NCBI RefSeq assembly: GCF_003058165.1
Contig: NZ_QBUC01000002.1
Span: 62,001 to 126,000 of the forward strand
Length of the DNA: 64,000 nucleotides
Direction of reading: 5' to 3'
Source: Paenisporosarcina sp. OV554
Lineage (GTDB): Bacteria > Bacillota > Bacilli > Bacillales_A > Planococcaceae
Positions 43,932-53,046 of this stretch are shown here, piece after piece. Numbering within the stretch: the first letter of the stretch is position 1; every line of letters starts with the position of its first letter. The translations under genes and the position numbers were made by a program. The notes beneath the pieces were generated by a model. It was not told the DNA's origin. It made no database searches and saw only the letters and a list, made by a program, of their open reading frames with translations.

Positions 43932-44753
43932 ATGAGTGAGGCTGCTTTATTACAACGAGAAGCGATGGATGTATTAAAACAAACGAGTCGGACTTTTTTC
44001 ATTCCAATAAATTTTCTAGAGCCGACCTTACGAAAAACGGTTGCATCTGCGTACTTATGTATGCGTGCCATTGATGAAATAGAAGATCATCCAGATATGA
44101 AAGCTGAGACAAAACGTCAATTATTAACATCGATTAGTGAAAGTATGAAAACATCTTTCGACGCTGAAAAGTATCGTGCACTTATTCAACCTTACCAAAA
44201 CTTGCTTCCAATCGTAACCCAACGTCTAGCAGATTGGATTTTATTATGTCCACCGGATGTAGTAGAAAAGGTAAAAGCGTCAACTGCTGATATGGCAGAA
44301 GGTATGGCGAAATGGGTCGATAAAGACTGGCGCATTAAGACCAAAGAAGATTTAGATGATTATACGTATTATGTGGCAGGTCTAGTTGGATGCATGTTGT
44401 CTGATTTGTGGAAATGGCATGATAATACCGAAACAGATCGTGAGAAAGCGATTGCTTTTGGACGAGGCTTACAAGCAGTAAATATTTTACGTAATCAAGA
44501 AGAAGATCATGAGCGGGGCGTGCGTTTCTTGCCTGATGGTTGGGAGAGAGAAGATTTATTTTTATATGCAAAGCAAAACTTAGCAATGGGTAACGATTAT
44601 GTGAAAGATATTAACAATCGTGGAATTACGATGTTTTGTAAAGTACCGCTTGCTCTTGCAAATAGTACATTAAAAGCAATGAAAATAGGTCGTGAGAAAA
44701 TTTCCCGTAAGGAAGTCGAATCAATCGTAGCTGACCTTGAAAATCACAATTGA
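43932..44753 (+). CDS. Squalene/phytoene synthase family protein
   Basis: 273 residues. An all-helical head-to-head prenyl synthase fold: SRTFFIPINFLEP and first acid motif RAIDEIED; second motif NILRNQEED. In squalene and phytoene synthases the second motif is normally DxxED; here the first Asp is Asn, so a changed activity (for example a prenyl-diphosphate phosphatase) is possible. GGGAGG precedes the ATG at 43932. Monocistronic, with no carotenoid or hopanoid genes next to it. Confidence 0.85.
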   Translation: MSEAALLQREAMDVLKQTSRTFFIPINFLEPTLRKTVASAYLCMRAIDEIEDHPDMKAETKRQLLTSISESMKTSFDAEKYRALIQPYQNLLPIVTQRLADWILLCPPDVVEKVKASTADMAEGMAKWVDKDWRIKTKEDLDDYTYYVAGLVGCMLSDLWKWHDNTETDREKAIAFGRGLQAVNILRNQEEDHERGVRFLPDGWEREDLFLYAKQNLAMGNDYVKDINNRGITMFCKVPLALANSTLKAMKIGREKISRKEVESIVADLENHN

Positions 44754-44788
44754 TCAAAAATTGCAGACTGAAAATAATTTTAAAGTGT

Positions 44789-44859
44789 AAGTGCCAGCCA
44801 CCAAGGATCTAGTTGGACATGAAATGTCCCGCTAACCCACTGAGTGACTGGCACTTTTA
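44789..44859. repeat. GTGCCAGGCA-type dispersed hairpin, copy 3
   Basis: AAGTGCCAG..CAC and GTGACTGGCACTTTT; an inner hairpin GGACATgaaATGTCC is perfect. Lies between convergent genes, likely acting as terminator for both. Confidence 0.72.
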
Positions 44860-44870
44860 TGTTTATATTT

Positions 44871-46154
44871 CTACCTTGCTTCTACAGATTTTCCTAGCTG
44901 AGTAAGACGTTGGGCGAAGTCCTCAGTGCGTGGTGTTGTCCCCTTAAAGACATCGTGCATTTCATATGCTTGAGTACCATGTTCAAATGAATCCAATCCC
45001 ACAGTTTCTGCTTCTTTACAAACTCGTAAAGGACTAAACGCACGTATTACTAACAAGCTACCACCGACAGTTAGTGATGTCCAAGTAATGATTGCAGCGA
45101 TACCTACTAATTGAATTGCAAGTATTCCTAAGCCGCCGCCATATAGTGCACCGTTTGTTGTGTCGAACAAACCAACTGCAAGTGTTCCCCAAATCCCTCC
45201 GATTCCATGTACAGAAATAGCTCCGACAGGGTCGTCGATTTTTGCTTTAACATCAAAGAAGCGAATGCTCTCCGTCATCAACACACCTGCAACAAGACCG
45301 ATTAAAATAGCACCAACAAGTGAAACATTTGCGCAACCAGCAGTAATTCCCACTAGTCCGCTAAGAGCTCCGTTTAATGAAAGTGAAGCATCCATTTGTT
45401 TGTAGCGAAGCTTTGTATAGAAAGCAGTAGATATTACTGCTGCAGATCCAGAGAGTAATGTATTAGCAATAACTATTGGGACTAGTGTAGCGTCAGCCGC
45501 AAGTGTGCTAGCTCCATTAAATCCGAACCAACCTACCCATAATATTAAGACGCCAAGCGCTCCTAGCGGGATGCTGTGGCCAGGAATGACATTCACTAAG
45601 TGGTCTCGATATTTTCCAATGCGAGGACCAATCAGCCATGCAGCAATTAATGCACCAACTGCTCCAGTTAAGTGAACGACTGATGATCCAGCAAAATCGA
45701 TGAATCCCAATTTAGATAGCCATCCACCACCCCAAACCCAGTGTCCAACAATTGGGTAAATAACCCCAGCCATCGCAACTACTAGTAGAAGGTAAGAAGA
45801 TAATTTCATCCGCTCGGCTACTGCGCCCGAGATTATCGTTGCACACGTAGCGGCAAAGACAACCTGGAACACAAAGAAACCAATATCTTCACGCCCAAGT
45901 AAGGCAAACCCCTCAGTGCCAATTAGACCGAAGGCAGAAGGGCCAAACATAATCGCAAATCCTACGATAAAATAAAGGAGTGCACCGATCGATAAGGTCA
46001 ATAAATTTTTCATTAATATGTTCACTGTATTTTTGGAACGAGTGAATCCTGTTTCGACCATCGAAAAACCTGCATGCATAAAGAATACTAAAATTGCACC
46101 AATCATCATCCACATCATGTCGACAGAACTCTGTACTGCTTCAATTGCCTCCAT
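44871..46154 (-). CDS. amtB: Ammonium transporter AmtB
   Basis: 427 residues, 11 membrane helices, starting outside with no signal peptide as in Gram-positive NrgA/AmtB. AVVISTAFYTKL and GAVGALIAAWLIGPR are family-typical; the pore His pair is in VHLTGAVG and SVHGIGGIWG. AAGGGGG is before the ATG. It lies 12 bases behind glnK and is under the two TnrA/GlnR boxes upstream of it. Imports ammonium when it is scarce. Confidence 0.94.
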   Translation of the reverse strand: MEAIEAVQSSVDMMWMMIGAILVFFMHAGFSMVETGFTRSKNTVNILMKNLLTLSIGALLYFIVGFAIMFGPSAFGLIGTEGFALLGREDIGFFVFQVVFAATCATIISGAVAERMKLSSYLLLVVAMAGVIYPIVGHWVWGGGWLSKLGFIDFAGSSVVHLTGAVGALIAAWLIGPRIGKYRDHLVNVIPGHSIPLGALGVLILWVGWFGFNGASTLAADATLVPIVIANTLLSGSAAVISTAFYTKLRYKQMDASLSLNGALSGLVGITAGCANVSLVGAILIGLVAGVLMTESIRFFDVKAKIDDPVGAISVHGIGGIWGTLAVGLFDTTNGALYGGGLGILAIQLVGIAAIITWTSLTVGGSLLVIRAFSPLRVCKEAETVGLDSFEHGTQAYEMHDVFKGTTPRTEDFAQRLTQLGKSVEAR

Positions 46155-46166
46155 ATTAATTCCCCC

Positions 46167-46508
46167 TTAGTATACGGCGATTGCGCCGCGTTCTTTTGTC
46201 CGAATTCGAATTGCTTCATCCACCGGAAAAATGAAAATTTTTCCATCTCCCACTTCGCCAGTAGCTGCGTACTCTAATATGGCTTCAATAATTGGTTCCA
46301 CTAAATGATCTTCAACCACCATTTCTAATTTCAATTTCGCTGAAAATTCCATTTCATACACGTTTCCACGAAATAGCCCGGTTCTTCCTTCTTGTCTACC
46401 GCACCCAGCAATTTCAGTCACACTTAGACCATCAATACCTTCTAACGCTAACGCTTTCCGAACATCTGAAAACACATCCGGTCGAATAATTGCCTCAATT
46501 TTTTTCAT
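46167..46508 (-). CDS. glnK: P-II nitrogen regulatory protein GlnK
   Basis: 113 residues, full length. IEAIIRPDVFSDVRKAL is the N-terminal strand-helix; the T-loop GRQEGRTGLFRGNVYEME has Y51 in place and Phe at position 46. AAAGGAG lies before the ATG at 46508. It binds AmtB and closes it when nitrogen is plentiful. Co-transcribed with amtB and regulated from 46543-46621. Confidence 0.93.
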   Translation of the reverse strand: MKKIEAIIRPDVFSDVRKALALEGIDGLSVTEIAGCGRQEGRTGLFRGNVYEMEFSAKLKLEMVVEDHLVEPIIEAILEYAATGEVGDGKIFIFPVDEAIRIRTKERGAIAVY

Positions 46509-46542
46509 AATCCTTCTCCTTTCGTTTTCTCTCTCTAACATA

Positions 46543-46559
46543 TGTTAGGTTTTCTAACA
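46543..46559. promoter_or_regulatory. TnrA/GlnR box, proximal
   Basis: TGTTAGGTTTTCTAACA fits TGTNANAWWWTNTNACA except one position. It is 35 bases before the glnK start. Confidence 0.7.
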
Positions 46560-46604
46560 TGGTAATTCAAAAAAGTTAAATAATCAAACTATTTTTAAAA
46601 TTGA

Positions 46605-46621
46605 TGTTAGATTTTATAACA
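46605..46621. promoter_or_regulatory. TnrA/GlnR box, distal, perfect consensus
   Basis: TGTTAGATTTTATAACA fits TGTNANAWWWTNTNACA at every defined base; 62 bases upstream of the proximal box. Site of activation by TnrA expected. Confidence 0.82.
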
Positions 46622-46685
46622 TGTAGTGAAAATATGAGGATATTGACCTAATAAAAAGGGGATGAGGTTTTTATTTTTATATACA

Positions 46686-46723
46686 AAAAGCGGCTGTTGT
46701 AAAAAACAACGACCGCTTTCTTT
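46686..46723 (-). terminator. Terminator of the M20 gene at 46790
   Basis: AAAAGCGGCTGTTGT and ACAACGACCGCTTT around AAAAA; on the minus strand it ends in TTTTTGTAT. Confidence 0.75.
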
Positions 46724-46789
46724 AACTCCTAAATATTGATTATGTTAGTCAATCGTCAAATTACACTTTTACTACTAAACCGATTGTTT

Positions 46790-47962
46790 TTATTTTTGTG
46801 CTTCAAAGTAGATAGCTGCAAATAGTTTAGCCGTCATCAGCATCGCATTTTCGTCAAAATCAAATTGTTCATGGTGGTGTGGGAAAACGAGTGATTCATC
46901 TTGTAGTTTCGCTCCAACAAAGAAAAAGGCGCCTGGCAAAACTTGTGTGTAATAACTGAAATCTTCAACAGGCATCACAGGAGGTGTTTCCATGACTGCA
47001 TCTTCACCATAGAGATCGAAGGCTGCGTGTCTGACGATTTCCATTGCTTCCGGGTGGTTCCATAATGAGTCGTAGCCAGTTTTGATTGTTACTTCTGCAA
47101 TCGCTCCTAAGCCTATTGCAACATTTTCGGCAATTTCACGCACGCGGCGACTTGCCAAGTTGCGTAATTCTGGATCGAATACACGAATTGTTCCTTCAAG
47201 CACAGCTTCGCTCGGGATAACATTGTCGGCTTCTCCCGCATGGAATTTCCCAATGGATACCACCAGTTCCTTCAATGGATCTGTATTGCGACTGACGATT
47301 GTCTGTAGAGCGACCATAATGTGGCTTGCAGCTAATATTGGATCAACCCCGTTATGTGGTTCCGCTCCGTGTGTACCAAATCCACGTACCACAATTCTAA
47401 TGGTGTCTTCGGAAGCTTGCAGGTAACCATCTCGCACATAGACATGTCCACTGTCCATTTTGCTTTGCAAATGAGCACCATAGACAAGGTCAACTCCATC
47501 TAGGCATCCGTCTTTAATCATCCCCCGTGAACCACCAGGCGGGAGTTCTTCCCCGAATTGATGGATAAGAACCACGTTACCAGATAGCTTGTTTTTTATT
47601 TCCATCATAGCTTTTGCAAATCCAAGTAACGCTGCTGTGTGGCCATCGTGACCACATGCATGCATTACACCTGAAACAGTCGATTTATATGGAACTTGCT
47701 TCATGTCTTGGATTGGCAATGCATCGAAGTCCGCTCGGAATGCAATCGTTTTTCCAGGTTTTCCACCTCTGATTGTGCCGACTACTCCACGACCGCCAAC
47801 TCCTCGTTTTACTTCAACCCCAAACGCTTCTAACTGATTAGCGATGAAGGCAGGCGTGTTAATTTCTTTGTGAGACAATTCAGGGTGCATATGTAAATGA
47901 CGACGAACCTCAACCATTTCACTAAAAGTCTGCTCCAATTTACGCAAAACAACTTCTTTCAT
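46790..47962 (-). CDS. M20 family amidohydrolase (N-acyl amino acid / hippurate hydrolase type)
   Basis: 390 residues. The HMHPELSHKE start, metal Cys-Gly-His in ACGHDGHTA, catalytic Glu pair in FGEELPPGG and a lid domain with HGAEPHNGVDP are all there. Removes acyl groups from amino acids or short amides. TAGGAGG lies 6 bases before the ATG at 47962. It is divergent from a second M20 gene across 210 bases. Confidence 0.9.
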   Translation of the reverse strand: MKEVVLRKLEQTFSEMVEVRRHLHMHPELSHKEINTPAFIANQLEAFGVEVKRGVGGRGVVGTIRGGKPGKTIAFRADFDALPIQDMKQVPYKSTVSGVMHACGHDGHTAALLGFAKAMMEIKNKLSGNVVLIHQFGEELPPGGSRGMIKDGCLDGVDLVYGAHLQSKMDSGHVYVRDGYLQASEDTIRIVVRGFGTHGAEPHNGVDPILAASHIMVALQTIVSRNTDPLKELVVSIGKFHAGEADNVIPSEAVLEGTIRVFDPELRNLASRRVREIAENVAIGLGAIAEVTIKTGYDSLWNHPEAMEIVRHAAFDLYGEDAVMETPPVMPVEDFSYYTQVLPGAFFFVGAKLQDESLVFPHHHEQFDFDENAMLMTAKLFAAIYFEAQK

Positions 47963-48172
47963 AACGATTCCTCCTAGTAACAATAATAAATTTCATGGTA
48001 GAAATAAGGTAAATAATTCACCTGGGAAGGGGAATTTCAAATTAAAGAGAATTGTATTTATAGTGTACTTCACAATGATTGTATCAAAAATGATTAATAT
48101 CGTATAATAAATATTTAAAGTGAATATTTATACACATTTAGAATATTATCGAAAATAATAGGAGATGACCAG

Positions 48173-49303
48173 ATGAAAATGAATCAGCAAATAGAACAAC
48201 AAATTCAACAATGGTTTTCTCATTTCCATGCAAATCCTGAAATAAGTTGGAATGAAATCAAAACGACGGCAAAAATCGCAACAATACTGGATAGACTTGG
48301 CGTGACATATCGAACGTTCAGTGATGTCACTGGACTCGTCGCTGAAATTGGCAGCGGTACGGAAGTAATAGCCGTTCGGGCAGATATCGATGCGCTGTGG
48401 CAGGAAGTGGACGGTGTTTTTCAAGCAAATCATTCATGTGGACATGATGCCAATATCTCCATGGTTCTTGGCGCATTGCTTTATTTGCAGGGGTATTCAT
48501 TGCATAAACGAATTCGTTTTATTTTCCAACCAGCCGAAGAAAAAGGAAACGGGTCAATCGCGATGATGGAACGGGGGGTTGTTGATGATGTTACGTACTT
48601 ATTTGGCATTCATTTACGCCCGATTGAAGAATTACCTTTCGGAAAAGTGACACCTTCCATCCATCATGGAGCGGGTGTATTTTGTGAAGGGAAAATCGTA
48701 GGTGGAGATGCACATGGCGCGCGACCTCACCAAGGAAAGAATGCAATTGATCTGCTAGTTGCAATCCATCAATTTATTAAGTCCATTTACGAATCACCAT
48801 TTGAACCGTATTCTGTAAAATTGACGAACATGCACGCAGGTGGGGAAAGTCTCAATATAATTCCAGGAACAGCTACCTTTGCAATTGATGTTCGGGCACA
48901 ATCCAATGAGGTATTGACTCGCTTGCAAGAAAAAGTGAGTGGAGGACTGGCTCACTTAGGGGCTTTGTATGATGTGGAAATTTCATGGAAATGGAATGAT
49001 TACACGCCTGCTGCAGAAGTATCTGCGAACGCTGCAAACCTAGCAGATGCAGCAATACGTGAAGTGTTAGGTGATGAACACACGGCGCCAGCAGTTATTA
49101 CCTCAGGAAGTGATGATTTTCACTTTTACACGATCAAGCATCCTTCAATAAAAGCCACTATGTTAGGTGTGGGCGCAAACTTAGAACCTGGCCTTCATCA
49201 TCCTAAAATGTCATTCGACCGTGATGCACTGGGTGTCGGCGCCCGTGTTCTTGCGGCGACAGTACTGAGAGCAGCTACTCATGAAACTCGAGGGCTACAA
49301 TGA
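48173..49303 (+). CDS. M20 family aminoacylase-like peptidase
   Basis: 376 residues. Less like standard hippurate hydrolases: start HFHANPEISWNE, metal motif HSCGHDANIS, Glu pair in FQPAEEKGNGS, lid GDAHGARPHQGKNA, and final metal His in LHHPKMSFD. AATAGGAG before the ATG. Divergent from the M20 gene at 46790, probably sharing a promoter region and related substrates. Confidence 0.9.
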   Translation: MKMNQQIEQQIQQWFSHFHANPEISWNEIKTTAKIATILDRLGVTYRTFSDVTGLVAEIGSGTEVIAVRADIDALWQEVDGVFQANHSCGHDANISMVLGALLYLQGYSLHKRIRFIFQPAEEKGNGSIAMMERGVVDDVTYLFGIHLRPIEELPFGKVTPSIHHGAGVFCEGKIVGGDAHGARPHQGKNAIDLLVAIHQFIKSIYESPFEPYSVKLTNMHAGGESLNIIPGTATFAIDVRAQSNEVLTRLQEKVSGGLAHLGALYDVEISWKWNDYTPAAEVSANAANLADAAIREVLGDEHTAPAVITSGSDDFHFYTIKHPSIKATMLGVGANLEPGLHHPKMSFDRDALGVGARVLAATVLRAATHETRGLQ

Positions 49304-49334
49304 AAGAAGGCGTTTCTGAGTCTGCTTTCTTTTA
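49303..49334 (+). terminator. Terminator of the M20 aminoacylase gene
   Basis: AAAGAAGGC and GCTTTCTTTT, nine pairs with one wobble, loop of 12; begins at the stop codon. Confidence 0.6.
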
Positions 49335-49428
49335 ACTGTTCTTTTGATTCGTTATAATGCCCTTTATGAACCTTTTCTTCTAATGAACTTAGAAGCATTC
49401 ACTACATAAAGATCAGGAGGAAATCATA

Positions 49429-50148
49429 TTGGCAACAACTCTAAAAGGTAAGAATGCTATTATTACAGGTGCAGGACGTGGTATTGGACGTGCAATAGCT
49501 ATTGCTTTAGCAAATGAAGGCGTTAATGTAGGTCTTCTTGCTCGTTCTGAAGAACATTTGCAGCAAGTTGTGAAAGAAACTGAAGCACAAGGTGTAAAAG
49601 CTGTTTTCGCAACTGCTGATGTTTCTTCAAATGACGAAGTCACAAAGGCAATTGATTCATTGACCAGTGAACTGGGAACGGTTGATATTTTGATTAATAA
49701 TGCTGGAATTGCGAAATTCGGCAAATTTATGGACCTTGACGTTGAAGAATGGGAAAAAATCATTCAAGTCAACTTGATGGGAGTTTATTATGTGACTCGT
49801 GCAGTATTGCCTGGCATGATCGAACAGCAATCTGGAGATATTATCAATATTTCTTCTTCTGCAGGACAAAAAGGTGCACCAATTACGAGTGCTTACAGTG
49901 CATCAAAATTTGGCGTGCTTGGAATTACGGAATCCTTGGCAATGGAAGTGCGCAAGCATAACATCCGTGTAACAGCACTGACACCTAGTACTGTTGCCAC
50001 AGATTTAGCGATCGATAATGATTTGACAGACGGAAATCCTGATAAAGTTATGCAACCTGAAGATATTGCAGAGTTTATCGTGTCTCAATTGAAATTAAAC
50101 AAACGCATCTTTGTTAAAGAAGCGGGACTTTGGTCAACAAATCCTTAG
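49429..50148 (+). CDS. Short-chain dehydrogenase/reductase (3-oxoacyl-ACP reductase-like)
   Basis: 239 residues, classical SDR. NADP site [12 protein letters not shown] ([10 protein letters not shown]); catalytic Ser in ISSSAG and YxxxK in YSASK. Start is a TTG behind AGGAGG (8 bases). Similar to YmfI/FabG-type reductases but not next to fatty acid genes, so the substrate is open. Confidence 0.88.
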   Translation: MATTLKGKNAIITGAGRGIGRAIAIALANEGVNVGLLARSEEHLQQVVKETEAQGVKAVFATADVSSNDEVTKAIDSLTSELGTVDILINNAGIAKFGKFMDLDVEEWEKIIQVNLMGVYYVTRAVLPGMIEQQSGDIINISSSAGQKGAPITSAYSASKFGVLGITESLAMEVRKHNIRVTALTPSTVATDLAIDNDLTDGNPDKVMQPEDIAEFIVSQLKLNKRIFVKEAGLWSTNP

Positions 50149-50163
50149 AATATTTTTGATGGA

Positions 50164-50207
50164 TGTCAGGTAGAGAGGCGAATTTAGCTATCTTGCCTGG
50201 CATTTTT
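50164..50207. repeat. GTGCCAGGCA-type dispersed hairpin, degenerate copy
   Basis: TGTCAGGTAGAGA and TCTTGCCTGGCATTTTT; half-length version with T-tail, after the SDR gene. Confidence 0.55.
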
Positions 50208-50316
50208 AAATATTTTAAAAACATCTTCAATGAATGTGTGAAATTATCATTTACTTGGGTATGGTTAAGGAATACAATTAATTTTATTTCATTTCATTAA
50301 TTGGAGCGTGGAAGGT

Positions 50317-51372
50317 ATGAATCGAATATTTACAATTCTTGTTATGATTGGAGTGCCCTTAACTGTGGTCGCTTCTTTGTTACATTGGTCTAGCATTGTT
50401 ATGTTTATTATTTGTTCGGTTACGATTATTGCCATTTCAAGTTTTATGGGTCGTGCAACAGAGAGTATTGCGATTGTTAGTGGACCGCGAATTGGTGGGT
50501 TACTAAATGCCACTTTTGGTAATGCGGTTGAGTTGATTATTTCAATTTTTGCATTACAAGCTGGATTAATTGGAGTGGTGTTAGCATCGTTAACTGGATC
50601 TGTATTAGGAAATTTACTTTTAGTTGGAGGTCTTTCCTTTTTCTTAGGTGGGATTAAATTTAAACGACAGAAATTTAGCATTCATGATGCACGTCATAAT
50701 TCTGGGTTACTGGTGTTCGCGGTCTTTGTGGCATTTGTCATTCCAGAAATATTTTCATTGTCCATGAATGAAACGAAAACGTTACAATTGAGCGTTGGTA
50801 TTTCCATTATCATGATTGTTTTGTATTTAGCTGGATTATTCTTTAAATTGGTCACACATCGTGGAGTGTATGCTCATACTGAAGAAGATGTACCGACAAA
50901 GCATGAAGAACCTGAATGGTCGAAGAAAAAAGCGTTAATCATCTTGTTATTGTCAACTCTAGCTGTTGCTTATGTTTCTGAAAATTTGGTCCATACATTT
51001 GAAGCGGTTGGAGAACAATTTGGATGGTCTGAACTATTTATTGGGGTAATCATTGTAGCGATTGTCGGGAATGCAGCAGAGCATTCATCTGCCATATTAA
51101 TGGCGATGAAAAACAAAATGGATGTAGCTGTGGAGATTGCCATTGGTTCCACTTTGCAAATCGCCATGTTTGTGGCACCGGTACTAGTCATTATTTCTTT
51201 GTTTATGCCTACAGCAATGCCACTAGTATTTACGATTCCAGAACTCGTAGCCATGGCTACAGCAGTATTGTTAACTATTAGTGTGTCTAACGACGGTGAA
51301 TCCAACTGGTTTGAAGGGCTCACATTACTGGCGGCATATTTAATCATGGGTATCGGTTTTTATTTATTATAA
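50317..51372 (+). CDS. cax: Calcium/proton exchanger (CaCA family)
   Basis: 351 residues, 11 membrane helices in two halves. The two alpha repeats read FGNAVELIISIFAL and VGNAAEHSSAILMAMK, with the ion-binding Glu in each. Exports Ca2+ in exchange for H+, like Bacillus YfkE. The ATG at 50317 is preferred over GTG 50308, which overlaps the GGAG. Monocistronic. Confidence 0.93.
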   Translation: MNRIFTILVMIGVPLTVVASLLHWSSIVMFIICSVTIIAISSFMGRATESIAIVSGPRIGGLLNATFGNAVELIISIFALQAGLIGVVLASLTGSVLGNLLLVGGLSFFLGGIKFKRQKFSIHDARHNSGLLVFAVFVAFVIPEIFSLSMNETKTLQLSVGISIIMIVLYLAGLFFKLVTHRGVYAHTEEDVPTKHEEPEWSKKKALIILLLSTLAVAYVSENLVHTFEAVGEQFGWSELFIGVIIVAIVGNAAEHSSAILMAMKNKMDVAVEIAIGSTLQIAMFVAPVLVIISLFMPTAMPLVFTIPELVAMATAVLLTISVSNDGESNWFEGLTLLAAYLIMGIGFYLL

Positions 51373-51382
51373 AATTACACAA

Positions 51383-51419
51383 AAAAAGCTTTTGACACTA
51401 ATCGGTCAAAAGCTTTTTC
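51383..51419. terminator. Bidirectional terminator between cax and the 85-residue gene
   Basis: AAAAAGCTTTTGAC and GTCAAAAGCTTTTT around ACTAATCG. The last codons of the minus-strand gene are inside the stem. Confidence 0.85.
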
Positions 51420-51655
51420 TGTGCCAACATATCGACATGTTGTGCAATTTCTAAAAGAGACTGAAATTGTAACCCAGTATTGCGGTTAATTGATTTAAGG
51501 ATATCCAATTCATTAGGTAAAGAAGCTTTTTTTATTTGCAAAATCGTTGAATCGTAAAAACTGCAAATCATAATTCCTCGGAACGTATGGAGAATCTCCC
51601 TACGAGGATTACTAGGTAAAGACTTGTTATCTATTTGTCGTAAGTCTATATTCAT
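51398..51655 (-). CDS. Hypothetical protein (85 residues)
   Basis: MNIDLRQIDNKSLPSNPRRE and on; soluble, helical C-terminal half. GAGGAG is 7 bases before the ATG. The reading frame ends in the terminator stem at 51398. Family not recognised. Confidence 0.6.
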   Translation of the reverse strand: MNIDLRQIDNKSLPSNPRREILHTFRGIMICSFYDSTILQIKKASLPNELDILKSINRNTGLQFQSLLEIAQHVDMLAQKKLLTD

Positions 51656-51760
51656 TCCATGGCTCCTCGGTACAAATTGATGGTACAGTACTCTATATAC
51701 CCTTTTTCACTATTTATTACACATTGTGCTTAAACTACGCATTTAAAGGAGCTTGTTTGA

Positions 51761-52948
51761 ATGAAACGAAAATTATTTTATGCAGATGTTTACCTTCAAC
51801 GTGACATGACGAAAGTTGTAAATGTAGCAAAAGATGAATTAGAAAAATGGTACGTCACTTTAGAAGAAACTGTCTTTTTCCCCACTGGTGGTGGTCAGCC
51901 TCATGATATAGGTAAAATCAATGAAGTAGTGGTTTTCGATGTAGAAGAAATAGATGGAGAAATTAGGCATTACATAGCTGAACCTTTATTAGAAGTGGGC
52001 GAAGCAGTGGAAATGGAGATTAATTGGCAGCGTCGTTTCGATTTTATGCAACAACATACAGGTCAACATCTCTTGACTGCATCGTTTGTAGAATTATATG
52101 GAATTCAAACAACCAGTTTTCATCTAGGAAAAGAATTAGTAACGATTGACTTAGATGTAAAAAAAGTCACTGATGAGCAGTTACTTGAAGTGGAAAAACG
52201 AGCAAATCAAATCATTTTAGAAAATCGCCCGATTGAAACAAAGTGGGTAAACAAAGAAGAACTGGCAACGTATCCTCTAAGAAAAAAAGTGGCTGTCGAG
52301 GAAGATATTCGTTTAGTTATTATTCCGGATTTTGATTATAACGGTTGCGGAGGAACTCACCCCTCTTCAACAGGTCAAATCGGTACATTGAAAATACTTG
52401 ATACAGAAATGCAAAAAGGTCATGTGAGGGTTCATTTCGTCTGTGGCAACAGAGTGCTAGATCAACTTCATCGCAAACAAAAAACATTACAAGAAGTGAC
52501 TCACTTATTAAGTGCTTCGGAAGATGGAGTAGTCAACTCTGTGAAAGTATTATTGGATAATGGCAAGAAACATGAGAAAACGTTGGATGAAGCTCAACAA
52601 CAATTACTGAACTACGAAGTGAAAGAAATTGTTGGCGATATGAAGGAAGGCACTACGTCGATTGAACGTGTATTCCAACAACGGTCCATACAACAATTAC
52701 AAAAACTTGCACGACTTATAGTGACAGAAGCAACAACCTCTCAGTTAATTTTCATCGCTGAAAATGATGGTTTACTACAAATTGTATTGGCACGAGGTAC
52801 TGACAATCAAACGAACATGAAACAATTAATCGCCCAAATCCTACCCCTCATCAATGGCAAAGGTGGAGGTTCGGAAACTTTCGCTCAAGGCGGCGGAGCG
52901 ACGGACCAAACTGGCGAACAACTATTAGAAAAAATTCATGCTTTTTAA
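51761..52948 (+). CDS. Alanyl-tRNA editing protein AlaX-L (with DHHA1 domain)
   Basis: 395 residues: an AlaRS-like editing domain (zinc ligands in HTGQH and CGGTH) and a C-terminal DHHA1 domain (GKGGGSETFAQGGG). Removes Ser or Gly wrongly attached to tRNA-Ala. AAAGGAG precedes the ATG. Monocistronic. Confidence 0.93.
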   Translation: MKRKLFYADVYLQRDMTKVVNVAKDELEKWYVTLEETVFFPTGGGQPHDIGKINEVVVFDVEEIDGEIRHYIAEPLLEVGEAVEMEINWQRRFDFMQQHTGQHLLTASFVELYGIQTTSFHLGKELVTIDLDVKKVTDEQLLEVEKRANQIILENRPIETKWVNKEELATYPLRKKVAVEEDIRLVIIPDFDYNGCGGTHPSSTGQIGTLKILDTEMQKGHVRVHFVCGNRVLDQLHRKQKTLQEVTHLLSASEDGVVNSVKVLLDNGKKHEKTLDEAQQQLLNYEVKEIVGDMKEGTTSIERVFQQRSIQQLQKLARLIVTEATTSQLIFIAENDGLLQIVLARGTDNQTNMKQLIAQILPLINGKGGGSETFAQGGGATDQTGEQLLEKIHAF

Positions 52949-53046
52949 TATATTGAAATAGTAAAGACTTTCTATAAAAGTAGAATATGTGTTCGGTGAA
53001 TGCTATAATTTTCCTACAGATTTATATAAAGAAAGGTGGGAGTTTG

